Shown here one piece after another: positions 1 to 6,162 of a stretch of 19,782 nt of DNA (the stretch's first letter is position 1; each line of letters begins with the position of its first letter). The notes beneath the pieces were generated by a model that saw only the letters and a list, made by a program, of their open reading frames with translations, did not search any database and was not told where the DNA came from. This DNA is from Elusimicrobia bacterium CG08_land_8_20_14_0_20_59_10 (lineage in GTDB: Bacteria > Elusimicrobiota > Elusimicrobia > Elusimicrobiales > UBA9959). The position numbers and the translations under genes are program-made. The stretch lies in the NCBI GenBank assembly GCA_002779045.1, contig PEXO01000087.1:1-19782 (forward strand), read 5' to 3'.

Positions 1-779
1 ATCTCGGCCTTGCGGACCTCGTTGAGGGCGTTGTTGAGGTGCCGCATCACGTGGAACTTGTCGTAGATGATCTTCACGCCGGGGCAATGCGCCCGGAAGC
101 TTTTGGCGAAGGCCTTACACATATCCATGACGGCATGGGTGATGCGCGCCGTGCGCTCACGGCCGAACCAGCGCCAGAAGCGCTTGAGCCGCTTCTCGGA
201 GCGGCCTTCTACTATGTGCAGCAGCTCGGGGCCCCGCGGGCCTTCCAGCGCGCTGAGTAGCGTCCAGTACTTGTGCCCTTTGCCCACACCAATCTCGTCG
301 ACGCCCAATACCGTGATGCCGTCCAGGTCGCGGCCGGACTGGACCTTCTCCAGCCCGGCCTTGTCGATATCTTTCACCGTGTGGCGGTGCAGGCCGAAGA
401 GAAGAGCCGTGGCTTTGACGGTGGTGACCTTGCAGAGTTCGTAGACAAGCGCGCCCAGGGCGTGTGTCACCCTGGGGCCGCGCACGTCGGCGAACGCCAG
501 GGTCTCCGTGCGCACGCCGCAAACCGGGCAGTTGACCCGGTAGCGCTGGAAATACAGGGTGGTCTGGTGCCCCCAGAGCGGCAGGTGGCGCAGTTCCTGC
601 CAGCTGTGGTCGTAGGCATGGGGGACTACCTGGCCACAACAACTGCAAATGTAGTCCTGCCGGGCACGTTCCAAAGTGATACGGACCATGCTTTGTCCCG
701 GCTGACCGCTGATTTGGTCTATAGCAATCACGCTATACCCTTGAATTCCGAGCAATTCTGTGAGATAATATTCCTGCAT
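1..779 (-). CDS. ISL3-family transposase, partial (C-terminus off window)
   Basis: This enzyme would cut and join the ends of its own IS by the DDE chemistry of ISL3 transposases. Reading down from ATG at 779-777, the frame is open to the window edge (259 codons). Residues about 44-88 carry the zinc-ribbon pairs CSCC and CPVC typical of the family's N-terminal domain. A helix-turn-helix-like stretch follows (TTVKATALLFGLHRHTVKDI). The DDE core then starts with GVDEIGVGKGHKYWT (first Asp), VMDMCKAF (second Asp) and YDKFHVMRHLN. ISL3 transposases are usually about 400 residues, so roughly a third, including the last catalytic Glu, is outside. The start is supported by AGGAGG about nine bases upstream on the minus strand. 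No frameshift is visible, so it may be intact. Long open frames on the plus strand here are antisense shadows. Confidence 0.9.
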   Translation of the reverse strand, partial: MQEYYLTELLGIQGYSVIAIDQISGQPGQSMVRITLERARQDYICSCCGQVVPHAYDHSWQELRHLPLWGHQTTLYFQRYRVNCPVCGVRTETLAFADVRGPRVTHALGALVYELCKVTTVKATALLFGLHRHTVKDIDKAGLEKVQSGRDLDGITVLGVDEIGVGKGHKYWTLLSALEGPRGPELLHIVEGRSEKRLKRFWRWFGRERTARITHAVMDMCKAFAKSFRAHCPGVKIIYDKFHVMRHLNNALNEVRKAE

Positions 780-825
780 CTGGAGCGGCCCTCCTGCCTT
801 GATAACAGGAAGTATACCGCTCCAG
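780..825 (-). promoter_or_regulatory. Inverted repeat enclosing the transposase RBS
   Basis: The nine-base arms CTGGAGCGG (780-788) and CCGCTCCAG (817-825) are perfectly complementary. A nested pair TCCTG/CAGGA (792-796 and 806-810) involves the Shine-Dalgarno bases themselves. In the minus-strand RNA the 3' arm ends one base before the transposase ATG, so folding would hide the ribosome-binding site. IS10 and IS50 are known to use such hairpins to stop transposase translation from outside transcripts. That this one does so is inference. Confidence 0.5.
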
Positions 826-926
826 GTGCTCTATTTCCAGTACCTTATACCCACACCTTCATGCCATGAGCCTCTTTTGCGGATGTTCCAGGCGTGTGTC
901 CCCGACCGCGCCAAAAGGACCTGGTC

Positions 927-1985
927 ATGAAAAAAAACCTGTTTCTCGGTTGGGCATTCATCTTTACGTTTTCACTTGCACACGGCCTCCGGGCCAATGC
1001 CGCCGCAGACAAGGCGGCGGAGACCGCGGTGAAGAAGGCCGCTGGAAACGCGGCGGACGCCACCCCGCCGGCTGAAACCCCGTCCGGCACAAAGCCGGCC
1101 AAGCCGGCCAAACCCGGACAGGATCCCGCACAACCGGCCGACCCCGGCAAGCCGGACAATCCCACTAAGCCTTCCGAGCCCCCGTCGGGCACGCAGCCGG
1201 CCGACCCCGCAACCCCGGGAGAGAACCCGGCCACCCCCGCCGAGCCCGGCAAAAAGGACGACGCGGAAAAGAAAGAAAAGAAAGAAAAGAAAGAGAAGAA
1301 GAGGAAAAAGGACAAAAAACCCGGCAAGCCCGGCGGCTCTTCCGGCATTTCCGCCCCTGGCGTAGGCGGGGCCGGGCAGGGCGCGGCGGTCGGGGCCGGC
1401 GCCGGGCTTCTCGGCGGCCTCCTCCTGGGAGGCAAGGACAAGGACGAGAAAAAAGAAGAAAAAAAAGGCAAAGAGAAAAAGAAAACCAAGACCAAAACCG
1501 CAGCAGCGGTTTCAACGGGAACCGTTAAACCCGGCGCGGCACCGGAAGTTTCCACGGAGGCCGCCCCCGGCGCGGCGCCCGCGCCCATAGCTCTTTTCTC
1601 AGCCGGGAAAGGCCCCGCTATCGCCGTTTTCCCCTTCACGGGGGAAGGGGGGGCGGAGTTCTCGGCCCTGCTCTGTGAACTGCTCGGCGCGGACCTGAAG
1701 GTCTACAACCCCGCACTCCTGGCTGAAAAGAAATACGACCCAGCGGCCATAACCCGCGTTTCCGCGAAGAAGATAGCCGCGGAACTGGGTGTGGAGTACC
1801 TGCTTACCGGGAAAGCGAACAAGAGAAGCGACATCCTTTCGATATTTACGGCCCTGCTGCGCGAAGGGAAGACAGGCGATGTGAAATTGACGGATAATCA
1901 GAATATCCGCTCGCCGGAAGCCCTGAAACCCGCCGCCGCGGCTGCGGCCGGGAAAATAAGGAAAAAGCTCTCCTCCTCTATATAG
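927..1985 (+). CDS. Secreted Pro/Lys-rich protein with CsgG/LpoB-like C-terminal segment
   Basis: No named family is recognised for this 352-residue protein. Residues 1-26 look like a Sec signal peptide (KK, hydrophobic core, then ANA-AD as a likely cleavage site), so it should reach the cell envelope; there is no lipobox Cys. Residues 46-108 are Pro-rich with a 27-residue duplicated block (52-78 and 86-112). Residues 109-132 and 170-191 are Lys/Glu-rich, flanking a Gly-rich stretch at 133-170. The only globular-looking part is 228-300. There IAVFPFTGEG, a Leu-rich helix, NPALLAEKKYD, then AAELGVEYLLTGKA follow the pattern of CsgG/LpoB/TolB-N-like envelope proteins. I chose the ATG at 927 because AGGA sits seven bases upstream and the signal peptide starts there. 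A GTG at 894 would add 11 charged residues. The gene stands alone between the IS and an AT-rich palindrome. Function unknown. Confidence 0.75.
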   Translation: MKKNLFLGWAFIFTFSLAHGLRANAAADKAAETAVKKAAGNAADATPPAETPSGTKPAKPAKPGQDPAQPADPGKPDNPTKPSEPPSGTQPADPATPGENPATPAEPGKKDDAEKKEKKEKKEKKRKKDKKPGKPGGSSGISAPGVGGAGQGAAVGAGAGLLGGLLLGGKDKDEKKEEKKGKEKKKTKTKTAAAVSTGTVKPGAAPEVSTEAAPGAAPAPIALFSAGKGPAIAVFPFTGEGGAEFSALLCELLGADLKVYNPALLAEKKYDPAAITRVSAKKIAAELGVEYLLTGKANKRSDILSIFTALLREGKTGDVKLTDNQNIRSPEALKPAAAAAAGKIRKKLSSSI

Positions 1986-2008
1986 GCCCGCCGGTCCCTG
2001 AATACGGC

Positions 2009-2056
2009 AAGAATATTTTCAAATGAAAATAAATATTTTCATTTGAAAATATTCTT
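2009..2056. repeat. Perfect AT-rich palindrome, 22-bp arms
   Basis: Arms at 2009-2030 and 2035-2056 are exact reverse complements with a four-base AAAT loop. Only 8 of the 48 bases are G or C, in a GC-rich region. Each arm is also nearly self-complementary (ATTTTC-AAAT-GAAAAT in one, ATTTTC-ATTT-GAAAAT in the other), so two small hairpins or one long one can form. It lies 24 bases past the stop of the upstream gene. It could act as a Rho-independent-like terminator or protein-binding site, but it lacks the usual GC stem and clean T-run. Confidence 0.85.
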
Positions 2057-2150
2057 TACATTAACTCCCCCCTCCCGCAGACCATAAAGATCTAACCCCC
2101 AATGAAACCCGGCAGAACTCCCTCCCGGGAAGATGTTGGCATAAAAAATG

Positions 2151-2171
2151 CTCCGTATCGGGTATACGGAG
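2151..2171 (+). promoter_or_regulatory. 5' leader hairpin ahead of the RiPP operon
   Basis: CTCCGTAT (2151-2158) and ATACGGAG (2164-2171) form a perfect eight-base stem with loop CGGGT. It ends 19 bases before the ATG of the first operon gene, just upstream of the AGGAGA ribosome-binding site. It could be an mRNA-stabilising leader hairpin or an operator. No convincing promoter with standard spacing was found in 2057-2190. Confidence 0.5.
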
Positions 2172-2190
2172 CCGAAGCTGAGGAGATAAG

Positions 2191-2952
2191 ATGAAAAATA
2201 TCGAGATAAAGAACGCGATCCTGGGAGCCGGGCTCCTCCTTGCCTGGATAACCGTCCCCCTTATAGCCGCGCAGCAGCCCCTGCTCAGCGACGACAAGGG
2301 CGACGCCGCCTTCCTGGAAGACCTTTCCCGCGTAAAAGCCGTAGCGGAAAAAAATATTGCCTCCGGAACTCCCCGGCCGCAGGCCCGCGACGCTTATGTC
2401 GCCCGCCAGGTGGAAAAATACCACCGCTTCAATAAATTCGCGAAAGAAACGCTGGCGCCGCATTCCCGCGCCATAGCTGAAGGCCGCAAAGACCCGGACA
2501 GCCTCCTGGCGACGGGAAAAGCCCGGCTGGCCCGGGACGGGAAGTCGTGGGAGGGTCATGACTGCGTGGGCACCGCTAAACTTTTCAAACGCGATCCCCA
2601 AGGCGCCGAGGAGTCTTTCGGCCGGGCGCTCGAAGCCGCTCCTGCGGAAATGCGCGGCTGGTACCAGTATATGCTGGGGCTGACCGCCCAGACCGGCAGC
2701 GAACCCGACAAGGCGCTGGCCTGGCTGGATAAAGCCATAGAGGACGACAATAACTGGCTTGCCGTAAAAAGCGCCCATCTAAACAAGGCCGCCATCTACG
2801 TTTCCCGGAGCTCTTTTAAAAAAGCCGCCGCCAGCCTTGAAACATATTTTTCGATGGCGCGCGGGACCGAAGCTAAACTGATAGCCGCCGGCCCCATCTG
2901 CAAAATGACGATCTCCGCCGGCCTCAAGGTCGGCGGCTGCACTGCCAACTAA
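2191..2952 (+). CDS. Signal-anchored TPR-like protein, first gene of RiPP operon
   Basis: This 253-residue protein starts with a hydrophobic segment at about residues 9-27 (AILGAGLLLAWITVPLIAA), either a cleavable signal peptide or a membrane anchor, so the rest should lie outside the cytoplasmic membrane. Residues about 138-222 have alternating helices with TPR-like spacing (AEESFGRALEAAP, ALAWLDKAIEDD, FKKAAASLETYF). The rest is probably helical; three cysteines are at 125, 237 and 250. The ATG is preceded by AGGAGA at 2181-2186. Its stop lies 21 bases before the ATG of the Cys-rich peptide, so the two are surely co-transcribed. No equivalent is known to me in thurincin, subtilosin or thuricin CD clusters. 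It might be a scaffold, an immunity factor or a helper of export; the sequence does not decide. Confidence 0.8.
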   Translation: MKNIEIKNAILGAGLLLAWITVPLIAAQQPLLSDDKGDAAFLEDLSRVKAVAEKNIASGTPRPQARDAYVARQVEKYHRFNKFAKETLAPHSRAIAEGRKDPDSLLATGKARLARDGKSWEGHDCVGTAKLFKRDPQGAEESFGRALEAAPAEMRGWYQYMLGLTAQTGSEPDKALAWLDKAIEDDNNWLAVKSAHLNKAAIYVSRSSFKKAAASLETYFSMARGTEAKLIAAGPICKMTISAGLKVGGCTAN

Positions 2953-2973
2953 ACTAACGGAGGAATGAATAAT

Positions 2974-3114
2974 ATGTCCAGCCCCGAAATTGTGGAAGTA
3001 AAAGCGACCGGTTGTTCCGGCTGCAGCGTCTGCGCCGTCTGCGCGATAACCGTGCCGGCCGCCGTAGCGGTGGGAGTTGACGGTGTGGCGGCGGTGGCCA
3101 GCCTCTGGGAATAA
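2974..3114 (+). CDS. Sactipeptide-type RiPP precursor, 46 residues
   Basis: A 46-codon gene encodes a Cys-rich peptide. Residues 1-12 (MSSPEIVEVKAT) look like a short leader, followed by four cysteines at 14, 17, 20 and 23 in exact CxxCxxCxxC spacing. Residues 24-46 are an Ala/Val/Gly-rich hydrophobic tail ending ASLWE. Known sactipeptides share this plan: an 8-9 residue leader, Cys in the first half of the core, and alpha-carbon thioether acceptors in the hydrophobic second half. Thurincin H has the same CxxCxxCxxC spacing, and subtilosin A ends in a similar LW motif. GGAGG at 2959-2963 is ten bases before this ATG. An in-frame ATG at 2965 would be only one base away, so 2974 is preferred. 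The next gene is a radical SAM/SPASM enzyme, then an ABC exporter, which strongly supports a precursor role. Ranthipeptide-type linkage is the main alternative. Confidence 0.88.
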   Translation: MSSPEIVEVKATGCSGCSVCAVCAITVPAAVAVGVDGVAAVASLWE

Positions 3115-3117
3115 GCC

Positions 3118-3138
3118 CGCCGCCGGAAACGGGCGGCG
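3118..3138 (+). promoter_or_regulatory. GC-rich hairpin after precursor gene
   Basis: CGCCGCC (3118-3124) pairs with GGCGGCG (3132-3138) around a seven-base loop, four bases after the precursor stop codon. There is no following T-run, so full termination is unlikely. A partial terminator or a barrier to 3' exonucleases that keeps precursor mRNA abundant is plausible. Confidence 0.55.
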
Positions 3139-3148
3139 CCGAAGGGCG

Positions 3149-3169
3149 TCTCCCGGACAGGCCGGGAGA
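3149..3169 (+). promoter_or_regulatory. Hairpin overlapping radical SAM gene's RBS
   Basis: TCTCCCGG (3149-3156) pairs perfectly with CCGGGAGA (3162-3169), loop ACAGG. The 3' arm contains GGGAGA, the best Shine-Dalgarno-like sequence for the radical SAM start at 3185 although about 15 bases away. Folding would therefore lower enzyme translation relative to the precursor. Confidence 0.6.
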
Positions 3170-3184
3170 AGAGAAAACAACACC

Positions 3185-4558
3185 ATGAAGAAATACCTCA
3201 GACTGCCGGACGGTTCCATCTTCCAGAAAAGGCCCGCGGGGGCTACGCTCTACCTTAAGAGCGAGACGGAGCAATGGGGAAAGAAGCGAAGGCTGAGCGT
3301 CAATATGGACGGCGCGAAGCTCCTGGAACTGTGCAACGGGAAACTCCCCCGGGAAGAACTGGTAAAAAAACACAATTCGCTCTACCCCGGCAATATCGTC
3401 GCCGGTGATACGGCTGACAAGTTCTTCGCCAAAACGCTGGAGGCCGGCATGGTGGAGGCTTCGGCGGAGCCGGTGCGGTCGACCTCGCGCGTCTGCGGCT
3501 CCCACGAACACTACTACCCGCAACACAATACGATTGAAGTGACCTCGCAGTGCAACTATAAGTGCAAGCACTGCTACAGGGAAAGTTCCCCCTCCGAAAA
3601 CCTGCACCTGGACCACGAGAAGCTCATGAAGTACCTGGACGAGTTCAGGGACCACGGCGGCTCCGTTATAGAGATCACCGGCGGGGAGCCCATGCTCTAC
3701 AGGAACTTCTTCGAGCTGGTGGACTGGTCCTGGCGCAACCTCGAGGTGGTGGGGGTGCTTACCAACGGGTATTACCTGCAGGAAGAGGCCATAGAGCGCC
3801 TGCTGCCCTTCCGGGAAAAGCTGGTCTTCAATATAAGCCTGGACAGCCACAGGCCCCAATTCCACAACGCCTTCCGCGGCAAAGAGGACGCCTTCGAAAA
3901 AACCACCCGCGCCATGGAACTGCTGGGCAGGAACAAGTTCCGCTTCCGCCTTTCAATGAGCGTCACGCGGGATAATTTCTTCGACATGGAGGGGACCGCC
4001 GAGCTGGCCAAAAAGTACGGGGCGGCGTATTTCGGCTGCAATATGGTGCAGGACCTGGGGCGCGGCGGGGAACTGGTCTCCGGCATGACGGAGGCCTTCA
4101 GGAAGGACCCGGAACGCCACGCGGCATACGAACAGATGATCCACGAGAAGTACAAGGGCTTCCTGCATATCGTTTCCGAAGAAGGAAAAAAGCAGCTGGA
4201 GACCGGCAACTGCGGGATAGTGCACACCACCGTCACGGTAGGCCCAGACGGGGAAATGCGCCCCTGCGCCATGTTCGACAGCGGCCTGCGCATAGGCAAT
4301 ATCTACAAGCAATCCTTCGAGGAGATCTTTCATTCTACGCTGGGCGCTGCCTTCAACGCCATGCACGCTCCGAAGAAGGAGCTCTGCGGGGACTGCAAGA
4401 TGCTGGGGATCTGCAACGGCTGCATACTGCGCGGCATAAAGACCGGGCTTGCGCAGCCGGACTGCAAATGGCTCAAGTCCGTAGATATCCTTAAATATAT
4501 TTCCCTGCCGCCAGAAGAGAAGAAATGCGGCAACCTCTCGGAGCCCAATTATGGATGA
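3185..4558 (+). CDS. RRE/PqqD-like radical SAM-SPASM peptide maturase
   Basis: A 457-residue radical SAM enzyme, predicted to install Cys-sulfur to carbon bridges in the adjacent precursor using S-adenosylmethionine. Residues 1-95 resemble the PqqD-like RiPP recognition element that binds leader peptides (NMDGAKLLELCNGKLPREELVKK cut as NMDGAKLLEL and GKLPREELV). The [4Fe-4S]-SAM motif CNYKCKHC is at 123-130 and ITGGEP at 164-169 is the SAM-binding GGE. The C-terminal SPASM region supplies cysteines for auxiliary clusters: C343-X12-G-X4-C361, then C401, C404, C410, C413 and a final C427. The third and fourth of the central group are spaced CX2C where the usual motif has CX3C. This domain order matches sactisynthases such as AlbA and ThnB. 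I chose ATG 3185 over an upstream start at 3077, which would overlap the precursor. The last eight bases overlap the ABC ATPase gene. Confidence 0.9.
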   Translation: MKKYLRLPDGSIFQKRPAGATLYLKSETEQWGKKRRLSVNMDGAKLLELCNGKLPREELVKKHNSLYPGNIVAGDTADKFFAKTLEAGMVEASAEPVRSTSRVCGSHEHYYPQHNTIEVTSQCNYKCKHCYRESSPSENLHLDHEKLMKYLDEFRDHGGSVIEITGGEPMLYRNFFELVDWSWRNLEVVGVLTNGYYLQEEAIERLLPFREKLVFNISLDSHRPQFHNAFRGKEDAFEKTTRAMELLGRNKFRFRLSMSVTRDNFFDMEGTAELAKKYGAAYFGCNMVQDLGRGGELVSGMTEAFRKDPERHAAYEQMIHEKYKGFLHIVSEEGKKQLETGNCGIVHTTVTVGPDGEMRPCAMFDSGLRIGNIYKQSFEEIFHSTLGAAFNAMHAPKKELCGDCKMLGICNGCILRGIKTGLAQPDCKWLKSVDILKYISLPPEEKKCGNLSEPNYG

Positions 4559-5504
4559 GATACTGGAAGTAAAAAAACTCGCCAAGAAATATACCCCGAC
4601 AGCGGGCGTGGAGGAAGTGAGCTTCACCCTTAAGCCCGGGCGCATCCTGGCCTGCCTGGGCCACAACGGCGCCGGCAAGACCACCACGGTCCGGGCCCTG
4701 CTGGGACTGCTGAAGATAGATTCCGGCGAGGTCCTCTACGAAGGCAAGGCCTTCGACGTGAGCTCGGCCGCCTATGACCGCGTGCGCCTGAACTACGGCG
4801 TCTGCCTGGACACTCCCGGCTTCTACCCGAACCTGAGCGCCCTTAAGAACCTGGAGCTGTTCGCCGGCCTGTACGGCCTGCGCGGCGAAGATTTTCTTTC
4901 CCGGGCCGAAGACCTGCTCAAGAAGCTGGAGTTGCACGATCGCCGCAACGACCAGGTGCGGACCTATTCCCGGGGAATGGCGCAGAAACTGGCCCTGGCC
5001 CGCGCCCTTATTCACGGACCGAAAGTGCTGTTCCTCGACGAGCCCATGAGCGGACTGGACCCGGCCGCCCGGGTGCTGATGCGCGGCTTCCTGGGAGAGC
5101 TGGCGGAGAAAGAGCACATGGCCGTTTTCCTCACCTCGCACGACCTTAACGAGGTCGAGCAGTTGGCCCAAGAGATATTTATCCTGGAAAAGGGCCGGGT
5201 GATCCTTTCCGGGACCCTGAAAGAGCTGAAGGCCTCCTTCATGAAGTCCTTCAGCTATGAACTGACGCTCTCAACCGCGCCGGGGGAACAAGCCGCGGCC
5301 GCGCTGGCGGCGGAGCTGGGCGCTGCGAAATACGCGGCCGACGGCGCGGTACTGCACCTGGAGCTGGACAGGGAACTGCAGCTGGAAACGGCCGCGGCCG
5401 CCTGCGCAAAGACCGGCGCGAAGATGGCTGAATTCCGGCGCCTGCAGGTAAGCCTTGAAAAGATCTATTTCGATTCGGTGAAACGCAATGAAAACAGGAA
5501 TTAG
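4551..5504 (+). CDS. ABC transporter ATP-binding protein (RiPP export/immunity)
   Basis: A 317-residue ABC ATPase that should power the two membrane proteins encoded next. Walker A GHNGAGKT is at 37-44, the signature YSRGMAQ at 139-145 (SRG rather than the common SGG), Walker B VLFLDEP at 159-165, D-loop SGLD at 167-170 and the switch His at 197. The C-terminal 90 residues after the nucleotide-binding domain are an extension as seen in CcmA/DrrA-type ATPases. The start overlaps the radical SAM stop by eight bases, so translation is probably coupled. There is no peptidase C39 domain, so leader removal must be done elsewhere. Likely job: secretion of the mature peptide or self-protection by extruding it. 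The family is certain; the cargo is inferred from context. Confidence 0.93.
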   Translation: MDEILEVKKLAKKYTPTAGVEEVSFTLKPGRILACLGHNGAGKTTTVRALLGLLKIDSGEVLYEGKAFDVSSAAYDRVRLNYGVCLDTPGFYPNLSALKNLELFAGLYGLRGEDFLSRAEDLLKKLELHDRRNDQVRTYSRGMAQKLALARALIHGPKVLFLDEPMSGLDPAARVLMRGFLGELAEKEHMAVFLTSHDLNEVEQLAQEIFILEKGRVILSGTLKELKASFMKSFSYELTLSTAPGEQAAAALAAELGAAKYAADGAVLHLELDRELQLETAAAACAKTGAKMAEFRRLQVSLEKIYFDSVKRNENRN

Positions 5505-6162
5505 CCCGGTACTCCTGCGGCTGGAACTGGAGCAGCTCTTCCTCAGCAAACAGGGGCTGGGGCAGTTCGCCTTCATACAGTTCATCCTCTGGTTCTCTTC
5601 CCACGGACAGGCCAGGCTGCTTTTTGCCGATAGCCCGGATTACTGGTCCAGCTATATCCTGACGCGCGGCTTCTGCCAGGCGCTCCTCCTTAACGCGGTG
5701 GTCGCCCTGGAACTCTTCGTCAAACCGAAGACGGCCAAGACCCTGGAGATGCTGCTGGCAACCGGCCTTTCGCCGCGGAGCATAGCGACGACAAATGCAG
5801 CGGCAGCAGCCGTATATAATGCCGTTTCCCTGCTGGCCTATTTCCTGATACTGGCGGTCTCCATAGGCAGGTTCGATTTCGCCTGGCTGCATGTCCTGTC
5901 CTTCGGCGTGCTGATGCTGGCGGATATAGCGGCCCTTGTCCTGACCGGTTTTTTCGCCATGCAGACCCGGCATGGCAGCCAGCTCTCGGCGGGGCTCATA
6001 CTGCTGTCGGTAATGCTGCTTTTTGCGACGGGCTTTTTCCAGTACACCGGGGCGATAACCCCCGCCTTCCAGCTTGCCCTGGGCGGCGCCCTGGCGCTGG
6101 CCGCGGCGGCTTCCACGCTGGTCTTCCGGCTTTTCGATAAAGAAAAAATGCTGCGGCTATGA
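5488..6162 (+). CDS. ABC-2-type permease subunit, first
   Basis: A 224-residue protein with about six hydrophobic segments and a cytoplasmic-looking loop (KPKTAKTLEMLLATGLSPRS) that has the ABC-2 coupling-helix pattern, where the conserved motif reads roughly E...GT.E.L...P. It starts inside the ATPase gene (17-base overlap) and its end overlaps the next permease by four bases (ATGA). It lacks strong similarity that I can recall to a named transporter; assignment rests on topology, the loop motif and operon position. It probably forms a heterodimeric channel with the next gene product in the cytoplasmic membrane. Confidence 0.8.
   Translation: MKTGISPVLLRLELEQLFLSKQGLGQFAFIQFILWFSSHGQARLLFADSPDYWSSYILTRGFCQALLLNAVVALELFVKPKTAKTLEMLLATGLSPRSIATTNAAAAAVYNAVSLLAYFLILAVSIGRFDFAWLHVLSFGVLMLADIAALVLTGFFAMQTRHGSQLSAGLILLSVMLLFATGFFQYTGAITPAFQLALGGALALAAAASTLVFRLFDKEKMLRL

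Larger units (their letters stand above)
1..872 (-). mobile_element. Partial ISL3-family insertion sequence
   Basis: The window opens inside an insertion sequence. The minus strand carries the N-terminal 259 residues of an ISL3-type transposase, so the element continues beyond base 1. The promoter-proximal end is not proven. A candidate terminus is at 854-872, where the minus strand begins GGCTCATGGCATGAAG, because ISL3 ends often begin GGC/GGG. ISL3 elements usually duplicate 8 bp of target, which would place one copy at 873-880. The other end is outside the window, so neither the inverted repeat nor the duplication can be matched here. The boundary is inference; the transposase is directly read. 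Confidence 0.6.

Noticed and set aside
273..869. Plus-strand frame of 198 codons at the window start
   Set aside because: It is antisense to the ISL3 transposase, whose motifs are clear on the minus strand.
845..1639. Minus-strand frame of 264 codons rich in Phe/Ser and Pro/Ala
   Set aside because: It mirrors the Lys/Glu- and Pro-rich repeats of the secreted protein on the plus strand; no start signal or domain.
2136..2168. TTGGCA plus TATACG as a promoter for the RiPP operon
   Set aside because: The spacing is 21 bases, too long for a sigma-70 promoter; other combinations gave poor -10 boxes.
2974..3114. The Cys-rich peptide as a small iron-sulfur or zinc protein
   Set aside because: The CxxCxxCxxC run could bind metal, but the short leader, Cys-free hydrophobic tail and adjacent radical SAM-SPASM and ABC genes fit a RiPP precursor much better.
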